Assembly: GCA_027005175.1 (NCBI GenBank)
Contig: JALTMC010000368.1
Location: forward strand, 4,039-18,248
Length of the DNA: 14,210 nucleotides
Source: Myxococcales bacterium
Lineage (GTDB): Bacteria; Myxococcota_C; UBA6777
Direction: 5' to 3'
Part shown: positions 5,644 to 12,739 of the stretch, piece after piece
Position numbering within the stretch: position 1 is the first letter of the stretch
Layout: each line of letters starts with the position of its first letter
Program-made: the position numbers and the translations under genes
Notes under the pieces: model-generated
Database searches by the model: none
Told to the model about the DNA's origin: nothing
What the model saw: the letters and a program-made list of their open reading frames with translations, nothing else

Positions 5644-8163
5644 TTACCAGCGAGAGGAGTCCCAGATACAGATCGTATTTTCATTGCTTGCGGAGGCTAT
5701 CCATTGGCCGTCATTGCTTACTCCGATGGAATGAACGGGGCTGTTGTGATGCCCGATGGTGTGGATAAGCTTGTATTCTCGGGAGTCCCAGATTCGAAGG
5801 GTTCCATCCATAGATCCGGACGCCAACCAGCGATCGTTAGGACCAAAAGACAGACAGGTAATAGTACCTTCGTGCCCAGTCAGAGAACACTTGAGGTGTC
5901 CGGTGCGAAGGTCCCTCACTTGGATCACATTGTCAGCATGACCCGTCGCCAACATATTGGAAGAGTGAGACAATGTCATTGCAGAGATGGAAGCCGTCGT
6001 AAAAGAGAGGTTTTGAAAGAGTTTTTTACGTTCAACACTCCACATTTTGATATGAGAATCGTCACCGCCCGATACAAGCATCTTCGATTTGGGATCAAAG
6101 AGCAGTGCACGAACGGCCCCTTCGTGTCCTTCCAAAGTTCCATTGATGCGTTGCAGACGCAGATTCCAGCTATGGATTTGTTGATCGGCACACGCCGTAT
6201 ACAAAAGATGGCCCTTGGTGTGCCAGGCAAGATCGTGAACTTTCGACTGATGCGAAAGTTCCTGCTCTTTTCGCATGTGTCGTGTATCCCAGACCTGAAC
6301 AGAGAGGGAATCACACACAAAAGCGACATACCGACTATCGGAACTCCAGCGCAATTGACTGATGCGAGTTCCTTCGATGGGCAAGGTCTGCAGTTGGCTC
6401 CAGGAGCCTGTTGCCCACAGACGTAAGCACCCTTCTTCGCCAGTAGAGGCCAACAGCTTTCCATCAGGGCTTAAGGCCATGGATGTGATCCGATGTTCAT
6501 GTGCGGGCCATGTGCTGATGGGTTCACCCGGGGATGGGGTTCCAGAAGAGCCCATAACAGAATTCACAATGCGAGAGTTCCCAGCATGACTCATCGAAAT
6601 GGAAGATGAAGTTTGGCTACCATAAATGGACGGTGGCGTTTGACTACCATAATTGGGATGAGGGCTGTGTGGTGAGATACCGTGTGACCTGGAACTCGAA
6701 TGTTGTCCGACAGCCAAGCGAGAGGCACCATCTGACTTCAAAGAAGAAACTCGGGATGCCGAAGCATTCCGTTGATGAGAGTCACCGAGAGGTGTGGAAG
6801 GCTTGGAAAGATTCGCCAACCGCGACGATGGAGCCTTTGCTTTTCCAGGCTGGTGCTGAGAAACAACAGAGCTTTGTTTGCTTCCGTGAGAGAAAGGAGG
6901 GGGACTGGCCACCGTTGGTTGAAATGTTTGAGAGACGGGAGCCGTCAAAGGAGGCTCCTCACCCGATAGCGAAAGCTGAACCATATTGGAGCGCGGTTTG
7001 AAGGCAGACTTGAACTCATCCAAAAAGACACGCAACGAGTCATATCGCTGGCCAGGCTCTGCATGCATCGCACATGCCATGACATGATCCAACGACTTTG
7101 GCCATTGACTGGAGACCTCACTGGGAGGTCGCGGGATACCAATGGGTAGAGTACCTGTCAACAACTGATACACCATCACACCAATGGAAAACACGTCGCA
7201 GGCTCCAGTTACCGTGGGGTTGCCCATTTTGAGTTCAGGCGCAGCATAATACATGGTATGCAAAGAGCCGGACTGGAGAGGAGAACTACCCTGTGTTGCG
7301 AAAGATAGCCCATAACTAAGAAGTTGCAGAGGCGCGTGACCATTGGGTGTCAGAAGTATTCGAGAAGGTTGAATGTTGCCAGCATAGAAAGAGTGGCTGT
7401 GTGTGTATGTAATAATCGAAACTAATGCCTCGAAAAGATAGAGGACATCTTCTTTCGAGAATTGAGAATCGTCCCCCTGGTTGTGTTTACGCAACAGAGA
7501 AGAGACCAAAGTCTCTCCTTCAATGTAGTCCATAAAGTAAAACACCCTCCCAGAAGGAGGATCATAGTCTAGCAGGAAAGGCCGAACAATCCCCTCATGC
7601 TGGAAAGTCTCCAGCTCTTGAAAGGATTTGATAAACTGTTGCATCGCAGAGTTTTGTCGGGAGATCCACGGATGCAAGATCTTGATCACATATCGTGTTC
7701 TCCAGTGAAGATGTTGGGCTAAAAAGACACGGCCTGTTATACCTTCTCCCAAAAGCTGAACCAACTTGTACTTTTGATTTAAAGTATATCCAACATCAAT
7801 GAAACTTGTAGAATGGGAAAGAGCTTCGTCACTATCACGCTCATCATACGCAGCCGATTGGGCCAACTTACTTGAAGGAAAGGGATCTGGACTCCAGTTT
7901 TCTTCGGTGCTATCCTTCTCTTGCGCTGTCACTCCAGAGACCATCTCCTCAAGAGGCAGATCCGTAAAAGAGAGAGGCTTTTCAGACTTCCGTTGTGATT
8001 CCCTGAGAGCCTGCTCACTGAGGAACTCTGCTTGAATTCGTCGCCATTCATCTGCATTCATCGTACGAAACAGATCGGGGTTCCCAGCAGGTTCTTCCTC
8101 AGCTCTAGCGTTGGATGACTGCTCTGACTGATTTTGATGTTCCAGTTTTTTATGCATTCCCAT
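5644..8163 (-). CDS. WD40-repeat protein with a predicted serine/threonine pseudokinase domain
   Basis: The 839-residue protein has four parts. Residues 1-130 are charged and probably disordered. Residues 131-390 have the Hanks-kinase fold. Residues 391-548 are a Ser/Pro-rich linker with repeated YGSQT. Residues 549-839 form seven WD40 repeats, enough for one propeller. The kinase part keeps a glycine loop GEGITGRV (139-146), Lys161 in VIKIL, AAPE (307-310) and DVFSIGVMVYQLLTG. The catalytic residues are gone. HRD aligns with AGN (261-263), the K and N of the following KPxN become Q265 and R268, and DFG becomes SYG (283-285). It should therefore bind partners, perhaps nucleotide, without normal phosphotransfer. 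There is no signal peptide or membrane helix, so it is cytoplasmic. Upstream GGATC is a weak ribosome site and the start could lie at Met3. No kinase or phosphatase gene is adjacent. Confidence 0.9.
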   Translation of the reverse strand: MGMHKKLEHQNQSEQSSNARAEEEPAGNPDLFRTMNADEWRRIQAEFLSEQALRESQRKSEKPLSFTDLPLEEMVSGVTAQEKDSTEENWSPDPFPSSKLAQSAAYDERDSDEALSHSTSFIDVGYTLNQKYKLVQLLGEGITGRVFLAQHLHWRTRYVIKILHPWISRQNSAMQQFIKSFQELETFQHEGIVRPFLLDYDPPSGRVFYFMDYIEGETLVSSLLRKHNQGDDSQFSKEDVLYLFEALVSIITYTHSHSFYAGNIQPSRILLTPNGHAPLQLLSYGLSFATQGSSPLQSGSLHTMYYAAPELKMGNPTVTGACDVFSIGVMVYQLLTGTLPIGIPRPPSEVSSQWPKSLDHVMACAMHAEPGQRYDSLRVFLDEFKSAFKPRSNMVQLSLSGEEPPLTAPVSQTFQPTVASPPPFSHGSKQSSVVSQHQPGKAKAPSSRLANLSKPSTPLGDSHQRNASASRVSSLKSDGASRLAVGQHSSSRSHGISPHSPHPNYGSQTPPSIYGSQTSSSISMSHAGNSRIVNSVMGSSGTPSPGEPISTWPAHEHRITSMALSPDGKLLASTGEEGCLRLWATGSWSQLQTLPIEGTRISQLRWSSDSRYVAFVCDSLSVQVWDTRHMRKEQELSHQSKVHDLAWHTKGHLLYTACADQQIHSWNLRLQRINGTLEGHEGAVRALLFDPKSKMLVSGGDDSHIKMWSVERKKLFQNLSFTTASISAMTLSHSSNMLATGHADNVIQVRDLRTGHLKCSLTGHEGTITCLSFGPNDRWLASGSMDGTLRIWDSREYKLIHTIGHHNSPVHSIGVSNDGQWIASASNENTICIWDSSRW

Positions 8164-8732
8164 TTGATCCGATTGTGGCTATCTAAACGTAGTACAAAGA
8201 ATCTCTTCCCTACATAGAAACGACACCTCCAAAGAATTCTACAGTATCTAAAACAAACCTTGCAAAGTCCCCCCAAAAAAAGAGACCTCCCCGTCTATCC
8301 TCACAGTAACCCAAAAAAAGAAACGACAGCAATATGGAGCATGCCAACCAAGGAATCCAAAAACAACAAGAACCCAGCCCACACCACAATCCATAAACCT
8401 GGTTGCCCGCACCACAATCCATAGACCTGGTTGCCCGCACCACAATCCATAGACCTGGTTGCCCGCACCACAATCCACGGACGTGCTCATCCACACGATA
8501 ATCCATGGATGTGATCATCTCTATGAATTTCGTTGAATCCTATGCTATGGAGAGACGAGAATACCGACCGACTCGATGGACCGATGGAGGTCTGTTAGTC
8601 GCGAGCCTAGCAAGACATACCGCCGAAGCATATTCGCTATTCCAAGAAGGTATAACGAAATCAGGCGATGTCAATGGCTGTTTTTACAACCAACAGCAAA
8701 CCAGCCAGTGTTCCAGGCGAGAAGGAGGGAAG
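8164..8732. other. region without a convincing gene
   Basis: The first 220 bases hold the presumed promoter of the pseudokinase gene, although I find no good hexamer pair, plus several short A- and C-runs. A 28-bp tandem repeat follows (8382-8521). The rest, up to the stop of the AdoMetDC gene, carries two overlapping short frames without ribosome sites or recognisable products. Confidence 0.6.
8382..8521. repeat. five tandem copies of a 28-bp repeat
   Basis: Units start at 8382, 8410, 8438, 8466 and 8494. The core reads CACCACAATCCATAGACC followed by TGGTTGCCCG. The first three are identical but for one base; the last two diverge progressively. A 28-base period shifts the reading frame at each unit, so it is not coding. 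There are no spacers, so it is not a CRISPR array. Confidence 0.9.
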
Positions 8733-9695
8733 TCAAGCTCCATGAAGCTCTGTTGTTTGAGGCTCTGAGTGAAGAGGAGTAGCCTGCATTACTTTTCTTT
8801 CTTGGGCTTGGTAGTGACTGAAACGTACGTCAAAACCGCAAGAAAGAGACAAAGATGACTCACTCAACTGTAGAGTCTGCGATGGCATGGGGACTTCAGG
8901 TAGGATACCGAGGGCGACAACATCCCAACTACTAGGCTTTAGCTGCTCTCGAAAGTGGGAGAGCATCCTCATTGCCTGCTCGCTGTCCAGGTTGGTTTCA
9001 AAGCTGACATAAGAATGGGCAGCTTCGGGAGTGATATGAAGTGTCGCATACCGATCTCCCTTGATAGCATTAAAAGAATACCCACACGGTTCAAACACGA
9101 AGTCATCAAATTCAAAGCCACGAAAGAGCCGATCAACATCCAGCATCTTGCGAATCTCTTTTGATGTTTGATTGGGTTGAGAGAAGGCAGCAGCCACCGA
9201 CTCATCGATGTGATACATCAAAAGCTCAAAGGTCTCATCTTCTGGTTGCAATCGATAGGGTCGATCGAGGTGGTACAAATACTGATGATGCGAATCCAGA
9301 GTGCCCAAACGAAAGGACTTCCCGGGTAGTCGAGCGTTCAAACGCTCAACATCTTCAACAAAGCTGCTCTTCTGAAGCTCTGGCTGGTATTCATTCTTTC
9401 GCTGATAACAAACACTCTGAAGATCGATATTGTCGAATTGGTCAAGAAAGTAGAGCAATGCATCAACCAGGATCGTGTTTCCACAGGTCAACATGACAAA
9501 GCGATTCTTCCAGACAAAGAGGCTGGATTCGCTAAGCAGATAGGCGTCACACACTTCATTCTGAACCACCGACAAGATCGATGCCTCACTTTGAATCACG
9601 ATCTTCTCCCAAAAAGAGCGACCCAACGAGCGAAGACAAGGTGTGTTCTCGCCAACAACAACTTTGATTTTCTTCTCAGAGCCTTCAAAAAACAT
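8733..9695 (-). CDS. S-adenosylmethionine decarboxylase proenzyme, eukaryotic type
   Basis: The enzyme decarboxylates AdoMet to supply aminopropyl groups for spermidine. It self-cleaves to make a pyruvoyl cofactor. The 320-residue protein aligns along its length with human AMD1 (recalled sequence). It starts FFEGSEK, equal to FFEGTEK. LLSESSLFV (53-61) holds the cleavage site between Glu56 and Ser57. Cys71 in TCGNT matches catalytic Cys82. FEPCGYS (201-207) and LHITPE (219-224) supply the Ser207 and His220 needed for processing, and SYVSFETNL follows. All key residues are intact, so it is predicted active. ATG 9695 has GAGGAG upstream and an in-frame stop just before it, fixing the start. Usual bacterial SpeD is a different, much smaller type. 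No spermidine synthase gene is in the window. Confidence 0.93.
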   Translation of the reverse strand: MFFEGSEKKIKVVVGENTPCLRSLGRSFWEKIVIQSEASILSVVQNEVCDAYLLSESSLFVWKNRFVMLTCGNTILVDALLYFLDQFDNIDLQSVCYQRKNEYQPELQKSSFVEDVERLNARLPGKSFRLGTLDSHHQYLYHLDRPYRLQPEDETFELLMYHIDESVAAAFSQPNQTSKEIRKMLDVDRLFRGFEFDDFVFEPCGYSFNAIKGDRYATLHITPEAAHSYVSFETNLDSEQAMRMLSHFREQLKPSSWDVVALGILPEVPMPSQTLQLSESSLSLSCGFDVRFSHYQAQERKVMQATPLHSEPQTTELHGA

Positions 9696-9766
9696 GGAGC
9701 AAGCTCCTCAGCGGGCTTCGGATAGCCTGTAAAAGAAACGGACGCAGCGAACTCCCCTGTATATTC

Positions 9767-9874
9767 GTGGAACGAAAGTTCCACTCTGAGGGGGAGAAGT
9801 ACGCTTCAGCGCACTCCGAACAACGTACTCTTCTTGAAAAACCAAAGGGCTGAGCCGACTTCAGTCGGTTTTTT
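9767..9874 (+). ncRNA. candidate structured small RNA ending in an intrinsic terminator
   Basis: Three hairpins follow each other. GTGGAAC-GAAA-GTTCCAC at 9767-9784 has a perfect 7-bp stem and a GNRA loop on the plus strand. A second has AGTACG at 9798-9803 pairing with CGTACT at 9824-9829. The third is the terminator stem at 9855-9868, followed by six Ts. The GNRA loop and T-run fit only the plus strand, where no gene precedes them. The same stems, read on the minus strand, would lie in the AdoMetDC leader and could act there instead. I find no clear promoter, and I know no matching RNA family. Confidence 0.35.
9853..9874 (+). terminator. intrinsic terminator, plus strand
   Basis: CCGAC, TTCA loop, GTCGG and TTTTTT form a compact stem of five G/C-rich pairs, extended by weaker pairs, with an immediate T-run. 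Both flanking genes read on the other strand, so it must end an unannotated plus-strand transcript if it is used. Confidence 0.5.
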
Positions 9875-9879
9875 CTTCT

Positions 9880-9906
9880 CAGAGTGAGGGTTTTAGCCCC
9901 ACTCTG
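9880..9906. repeat. 27-base hairpin-forming inverted repeat
   Basis: CAGAGTGAGGG can pair with CCCCACTCTG plus one mismatch around the loop TTTTAG, giving a stem of about 11 positions. It lies six bases after the terminator T-run. Part of the arm, CACTCTGAG, is repeated at 9782-9790. Confidence 0.55.
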
Positions 9907-10096
9907 AACTCAAACACTGTCAGCTTCCTGCAGTAAAGAATGTGCTTTTAACTGTTCTTGAAAAATGAACCTCTGCTCAGCCGAACTTACAACAGTAAGA
10001 AAAACCACAATATACTGAATCCTCTTTAAAAGTCAACAGCTAAACAGCTAACCAGCTAGACCGGTTCCACGGCCGATTCGTTCTTCCCCCCTGGAC

Positions 10097-11206
10097 TCAC
10101 TGAACGAACAACCACTCTGAGTAGGCTTTCAGTTTTCTCCGTATGATGGTCTGTTTCGGATGTTTAATCTCCAAAGTGATCGTGGATTGAAAGCGAAAAA
10201 CAAAGGGACTGCTCAAAAGACGTTTTATAAAAAAGCGAACAAAAGGATTCAAATGGCTCAAGAGATTCAATCGTACAATTTGCTTGGTATGTTTGAGGTC
10301 AACCTTATAGCGAGTTCCATCATCTGCTTCGGCCTTGTAAATCACACGCCAGGGAACACGATGCCCTGATTCCTTGTCTTTTTTCATATGATAGGCGCGA
10401 AAGTAGCGGATATGGCGGGGCAGGCTCATAAACTCCCAGCGATCGCCCCTTGCGATCGAAAGACCGGGGAGGCTCATGGGCTTCCACTGTTTGATCGTGA
10501 GAAGATGATGTGTGAGAACAGTGTATTCCTTCCCTACAGCACGTGTTGCATACCACCGCTTTGCGAGATTCTTTGGTGTAATGGTTTGCAAGGTGTAGTC
10601 GGCATAGCCGACCCCTTGAAAAAGGATCTTCTTTCCATCGACACGTAGGGAGCCAGCCAGAGACACTCGCGGAGCAAAAATCAGACCTTCAAACACACCA
10701 CGCCCCATTCGCATGGGTCCCTTCATATGGCGATAACCCGACAAAGTTCGACGATAGGTGAGGTGGCAGCCCGATATCCCATAGTCAACATGGACAGTAC
10801 CTTTCTTTAAAAATCCATCCCACCAGTGCTTACCAGCCACCTTGAGATAGATACGCTTGGCCTTCCCCTTCACATGGCTCAACGTATACTCTTTCACATG
10901 ATGGATGACTTTTCCTTTAGGAGTGTAGATGGTTAACTGCACTCCCAACCTGGAGACCATTAAAAATCGGGTGGAGATTAAGAAGACAGTGACCATATAA
11001 CCTTTGTCATTCCACCCCCACAAACTCCACGTCTGAGCCTGGGACCGGGTTGGCTTATGCCAGGAGATCTCTTTTTCCTGAAGAGGTACGGGCTTCCCCA
11101 CTTTAAACGTTGCAAACCTAATCCTTTGCCCTGCATAAACAGGTTGTTCGCCCACCAGACTCATACAAACGAGTGCGATGAGAGCCGAACCAACCAAACA
11201 CTTCAT
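10097..11206 (-). CDS. secreted protein, possibly AttH/CrtC-like (lipocalin-type)
   Basis: The frame is open further upstream, but ATG 11206 has GGAG six bases before it and begins a clean signal peptide, MKCLVGSALIALVCMSLVG, ending near PVYA-G. The mature protein has about 344 residues. It is rich in aromatic, basic and beta-strand-like segments. The motifs W-S-L-W-G-W-N-D-K-G-Y, a mid-protein F-x-G-x-G-Y-A-D-Y, and a later R-W-Y-A-T-R recall the CrtC/AttH-like double-lipocalin family. There the corresponding positions read G-Y-H-D-H-N-W-G. The histidine and asparagine of that motif are absent, so hydratase or dehydrogenase activity should not be assumed, and the family call is weak. It is exported to the periplasm or outside. 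It is divergent from the small membrane protein gene, with paired palindromes between them. Confidence 0.65.
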   Translation of the reverse strand: MKCLVGSALIALVCMSLVGEQPVYAGQRIRFATFKVGKPVPLQEKEISWHKPTRSQAQTWSLWGWNDKGYMVTVFLISTRFLMVSRLGVQLTIYTPKGKVIHHVKEYTLSHVKGKAKRIYLKVAGKHWWDGFLKKGTVHVDYGISGCHLTYRRTLSGYRHMKGPMRMGRGVFEGLIFAPRVSLAGSLRVDGKKILFQGVGYADYTLQTITPKNLAKRWYATRAVGKEYTVLTHHLLTIKQWKPMSLPGLSIARGDRWEFMSLPRHIRYFRAYHMKKDKESGHRVPWRVIYKAEADDGTRYKVDLKHTKQIVRLNLLSHLNPFVRFFIKRLLSSPFVFRFQSTITLEIKHPKQTIIRRKLKAYSEWLFVQ

Positions 11207-11212
11207 CCCATA

Positions 11213-11216
11213 CTCC
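11213..11216 (-). promoter_or_regulatory. ribosome binding site deciding the start at 11206
   Basis: GGAG on the minus strand lies six bases before ATG 11206. The alternative ATG 11218 and the far-upstream starts have none, and they would bury the signal peptide inside the protein. Confidence 0.6.
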
Positions 11217-11310
11217 ATTCGTGGTAAAAACAACACTTCAACTTGCGAGAGTAGCATACCGTGAGACTTGGAAGAAATAGACCATCCAACAAAACATGCG
11301 AAACCAGCCC

Positions 11311-11358
11311 CTTGTTTCGAACAAGAGACGACGAGAGCAGACCCTTGCTTCGAACAAG
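11311..11358. promoter_or_regulatory. paired operator-like palindromes, 33 bp apart
   Basis: CTTGTTTCGAACAAG at 11311-11325 is an inverted repeat with 6-base arms and a TCG centre. CTTGCTTCGAACAAG at 11344-11358 is the same site with one change. The centre-to-centre distance of 33 bp is about three helical turns, placing both on one face of the DNA. They lie between the divergent starts at 11206 and 11388, suitable for a dimeric regulator acting on one or both genes. Confidence 0.45.
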
Positions 11359-11387
11359 AAACATCTTGAAATTCCTCGGAGTTCGAA

Positions 11388-11678
11388 GTGTCAACATTAC
11401 AAATAGTGGCTTGGTGGTCGGCACTAAGCTTGTATGTCATCAACCTCGGTGTGGGGCTACTTGCTCAACTTCGATGGGTGAAACTTGGACTCACCCATCA
11501 TATCCTGTACTTTTTTGTCTTCAGCACTATGATCGCCACAACCATACTCTCGTTTCACCCACTTCTTCTCCTCACCTTATCTGCTCTTGCTTATATGCCA
11601 GTCTCGCAGCCTGGAACGTGGAAGCACCCAACGGCAGCCCTTGTCGGACTTTCAGGATTCCTCCTTGCAACGATTTGA
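11388..11678 (+). CDS. small integral membrane protein, unknown function
   Basis: The 96-residue frame uses GTG 11388, with GGAG at 11378-11381 six bases away. It has about three hydrophobic helices: ALSLYVINLGVGLLAQL, then ILYFFVFSTMIATTILSF leading into PLLLLTLSALAYMP, and a final AALVGLSGFLLATI. A short polar stretch SQPGTWKHP sits before the last helix. I recognise no family. It is divergent from the secreted-protein gene and 124 bases ahead of the nitroreductase gene on the same strand. No terminator with a T-run separates the two, so partial co-transcription is possible. Confidence 0.6.
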   Translation: MSTLQIVAWWSALSLYVINLGVGLLAQLRWVKLGLTHHILYFFVFSTMIATTILSFHPLLLLTLSALAYMPVSQPGTWKHPTAALVGLSGFLLATI

Positions 11679-11802
11679 ACCCACCCCAAGATTTGGGTAC
11701 TCTGTTGATGGGCTTTCCAAAGATGGATCAACATAACTTTCCTCAAATGTTGTAACCTTGGCAAAGAGAGACAAACCTAGAACCTTGAACTTGGGAGAAG
11801 CG

Positions 11803-12606
11803 ATGGAATTTCTTGAAGTGATCAGACGACGACGTACAACCAATGGTCACTTTTTACCAGACCCTGTGTCGATGGAACACCAACACTTGTTGGTCGAAGC
11901 AGCCAGTCGTGCACCCAGTCACTTCAACTCGCAACCCTGGCGCTTTCTTTTAATTGACGATCCTGAGATTCGCCAGAATGTGGCCGAGATCGGTGGTCGA
12001 ACCATGAGGGAACTCATGGAGGGGGGACGTTTTTTCCAACGATACCGCAAGTACTTCCGCTTCAGCCAGGCAGAGATGGATGAAAAGCGCGATGGAATTT
12101 TTATAGACCAGATGCCAAAGATTATACGCCCTTTTATTAGCAAAGTGTTCACAGACACAGGGCTGAGCCTCATGAATAAGCTGGGTATACCGAAGCTTTT
12201 GGGCAACGACAACAGAAAGTTGATCAGCGGCAGTCCATTGTTGTTGGCTGTGATGCTGGACAAAGAGGAGTATATACCTGAGGATCTTTCGGGATTTTAT
12301 TGTGTGCTCTCGATGGGGATGGCGATTGAACATATCTGGCTCACTTGTGCAGAGTTGGGAATGGGCATCCAGTTTGTGAGTACACCGATGGAGATACCGG
12401 GTGCCTGGGATGAGCTAACCAAACTCTTCAAAGTACCTGACCACCTTGAGCTGATGGCGATTTACCGATTGGGTTATGTCCCCGAAAAGCAACAACGCCC
12501 GAAGATCGACTGGAGCAGTCGTCATCGCAAACGCTTTTCTCAGTTTGTCTTTCGCAACAATTGCGAGACCCCCGAGCCCGAGCCCGACAAACGACAACTG
12601 GATTAA
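11803..12606 (+). CDS. nitroreductase-family FMN oxidoreductase
   Basis: ATG 11803 follows GGGAGAAG closely and is preferred to the TTG at 11758. The 267-residue protein opens [14 protein letters not shown], the family's FMN-phosphate-binding arginine region. [20 protein letters not shown] follows, equivalent to the APS-x-x-N-x-Q-P-W flavin site. A central insert rich in charged and aromatic residues (about 75-135) precedes a helix with [20 protein letters not shown]. The end, [14 protein letters not shown], then R-H-R-K-R-F, matches the closing flavin-contact segment. The family reduces nitro groups, quinones, enones or specialised substrates with NAD(P)H, usually as a dimer in the cytoplasm. 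The substrate cannot be named. The type III polyketide synthase gene 133 bases downstream makes a tailoring role conceivable. Confidence 0.88.
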   Translation: MEFLEVIRRRRTTNGHFLPDPVSMEHQHLLVEAASRAPSHFNSQPWRFLLIDDPEIRQNVAEIGGRTMRELMEGGRFFQRYRKYFRFSQAEMDEKRDGIFIDQMPKIIRPFISKVFTDTGLSLMNKLGIPKLLGNDNRKLISGSPLLLAVMLDKEEYIPEDLSGFYCVLSMGMAIEHIWLTCAELGMGIQFVSTPMEIPGAWDELTKLFKVPDHLELMAIYRLGYVPEKQQRPKIDWSSRHRKRFSQFVFRNNCETPEPEPDKRQLD

Positions 12607-12641
12607 CCAGGAGCCCATAACACCTTAACCAAGAGCCCATA
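12603..12641. repeat. 17-bp direct repeat spanning a stop codon
   Basis: TTAACCAGGAGCCCATA at 12603-12619 recurs at 12625-12641 with one change, offset 22 bases. The first copy contains the nitroreductase stop codon. Confidence 0.85.
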
Positions 12642-12739
12642 GTCCCTCCCCGATCTGCACTTCATGTTATGATTCGAACCAACCGAGCCGACATTCGGGA
12701 AACGGTCTTCATTCCTTCTATTATAAGGATGTTTTTTTT

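Larger units (their letters stand above)
9696..10096. other. structured intergenic region upstream of the AdoMetDC gene
   Basis: These 400 bases contain no supported gene. The part next to the AdoMetDC start is rich in hairpins and ends in a plus-strand terminator (see the candidate RNA). A further 27-base hairpin follows at 9880-9906. From 9907 to 10096 I see only a minor triple CAGCTAA-like repeat near 10036-10059. Confidence 0.6.

Noticed and set aside
5704-6426. 240-residue plus-strand frame opposite the WD40 region
   Set aside because: It is a shadow of the WD40 repeats on the minus strand, with no ribosome site and no recognisable product.
8210-8518. Minus-strand frames with repeated GNQVYGLWCG-like peptides
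   Set aside because: These are translations of the 28-bp tandem repeat. The period is not a multiple of three, so different frames give the same words.
8382-8521. CRISPR array
   Set aside because: The repeats are contiguous with no spacers, and no cas genes are present.
8576-8782. 68-residue plus-strand open frame ending EALLFEALSEEE
   Set aside because: It has no ribosome site and no recognisable family, and it overlaps the 3' end of the well-supported AdoMetDC gene on the other strand. Open length is within chance.
9596-9784. Upstream open frame overlapping the AdoMetDC start, tempting as a counterpart of eukaryotic AdoMetDC uORFs
   Set aside because: It starts only with GTG inside a hairpin, has no Shine-Dalgarno sequence, and continues 100 bases into the main gene in another frame.
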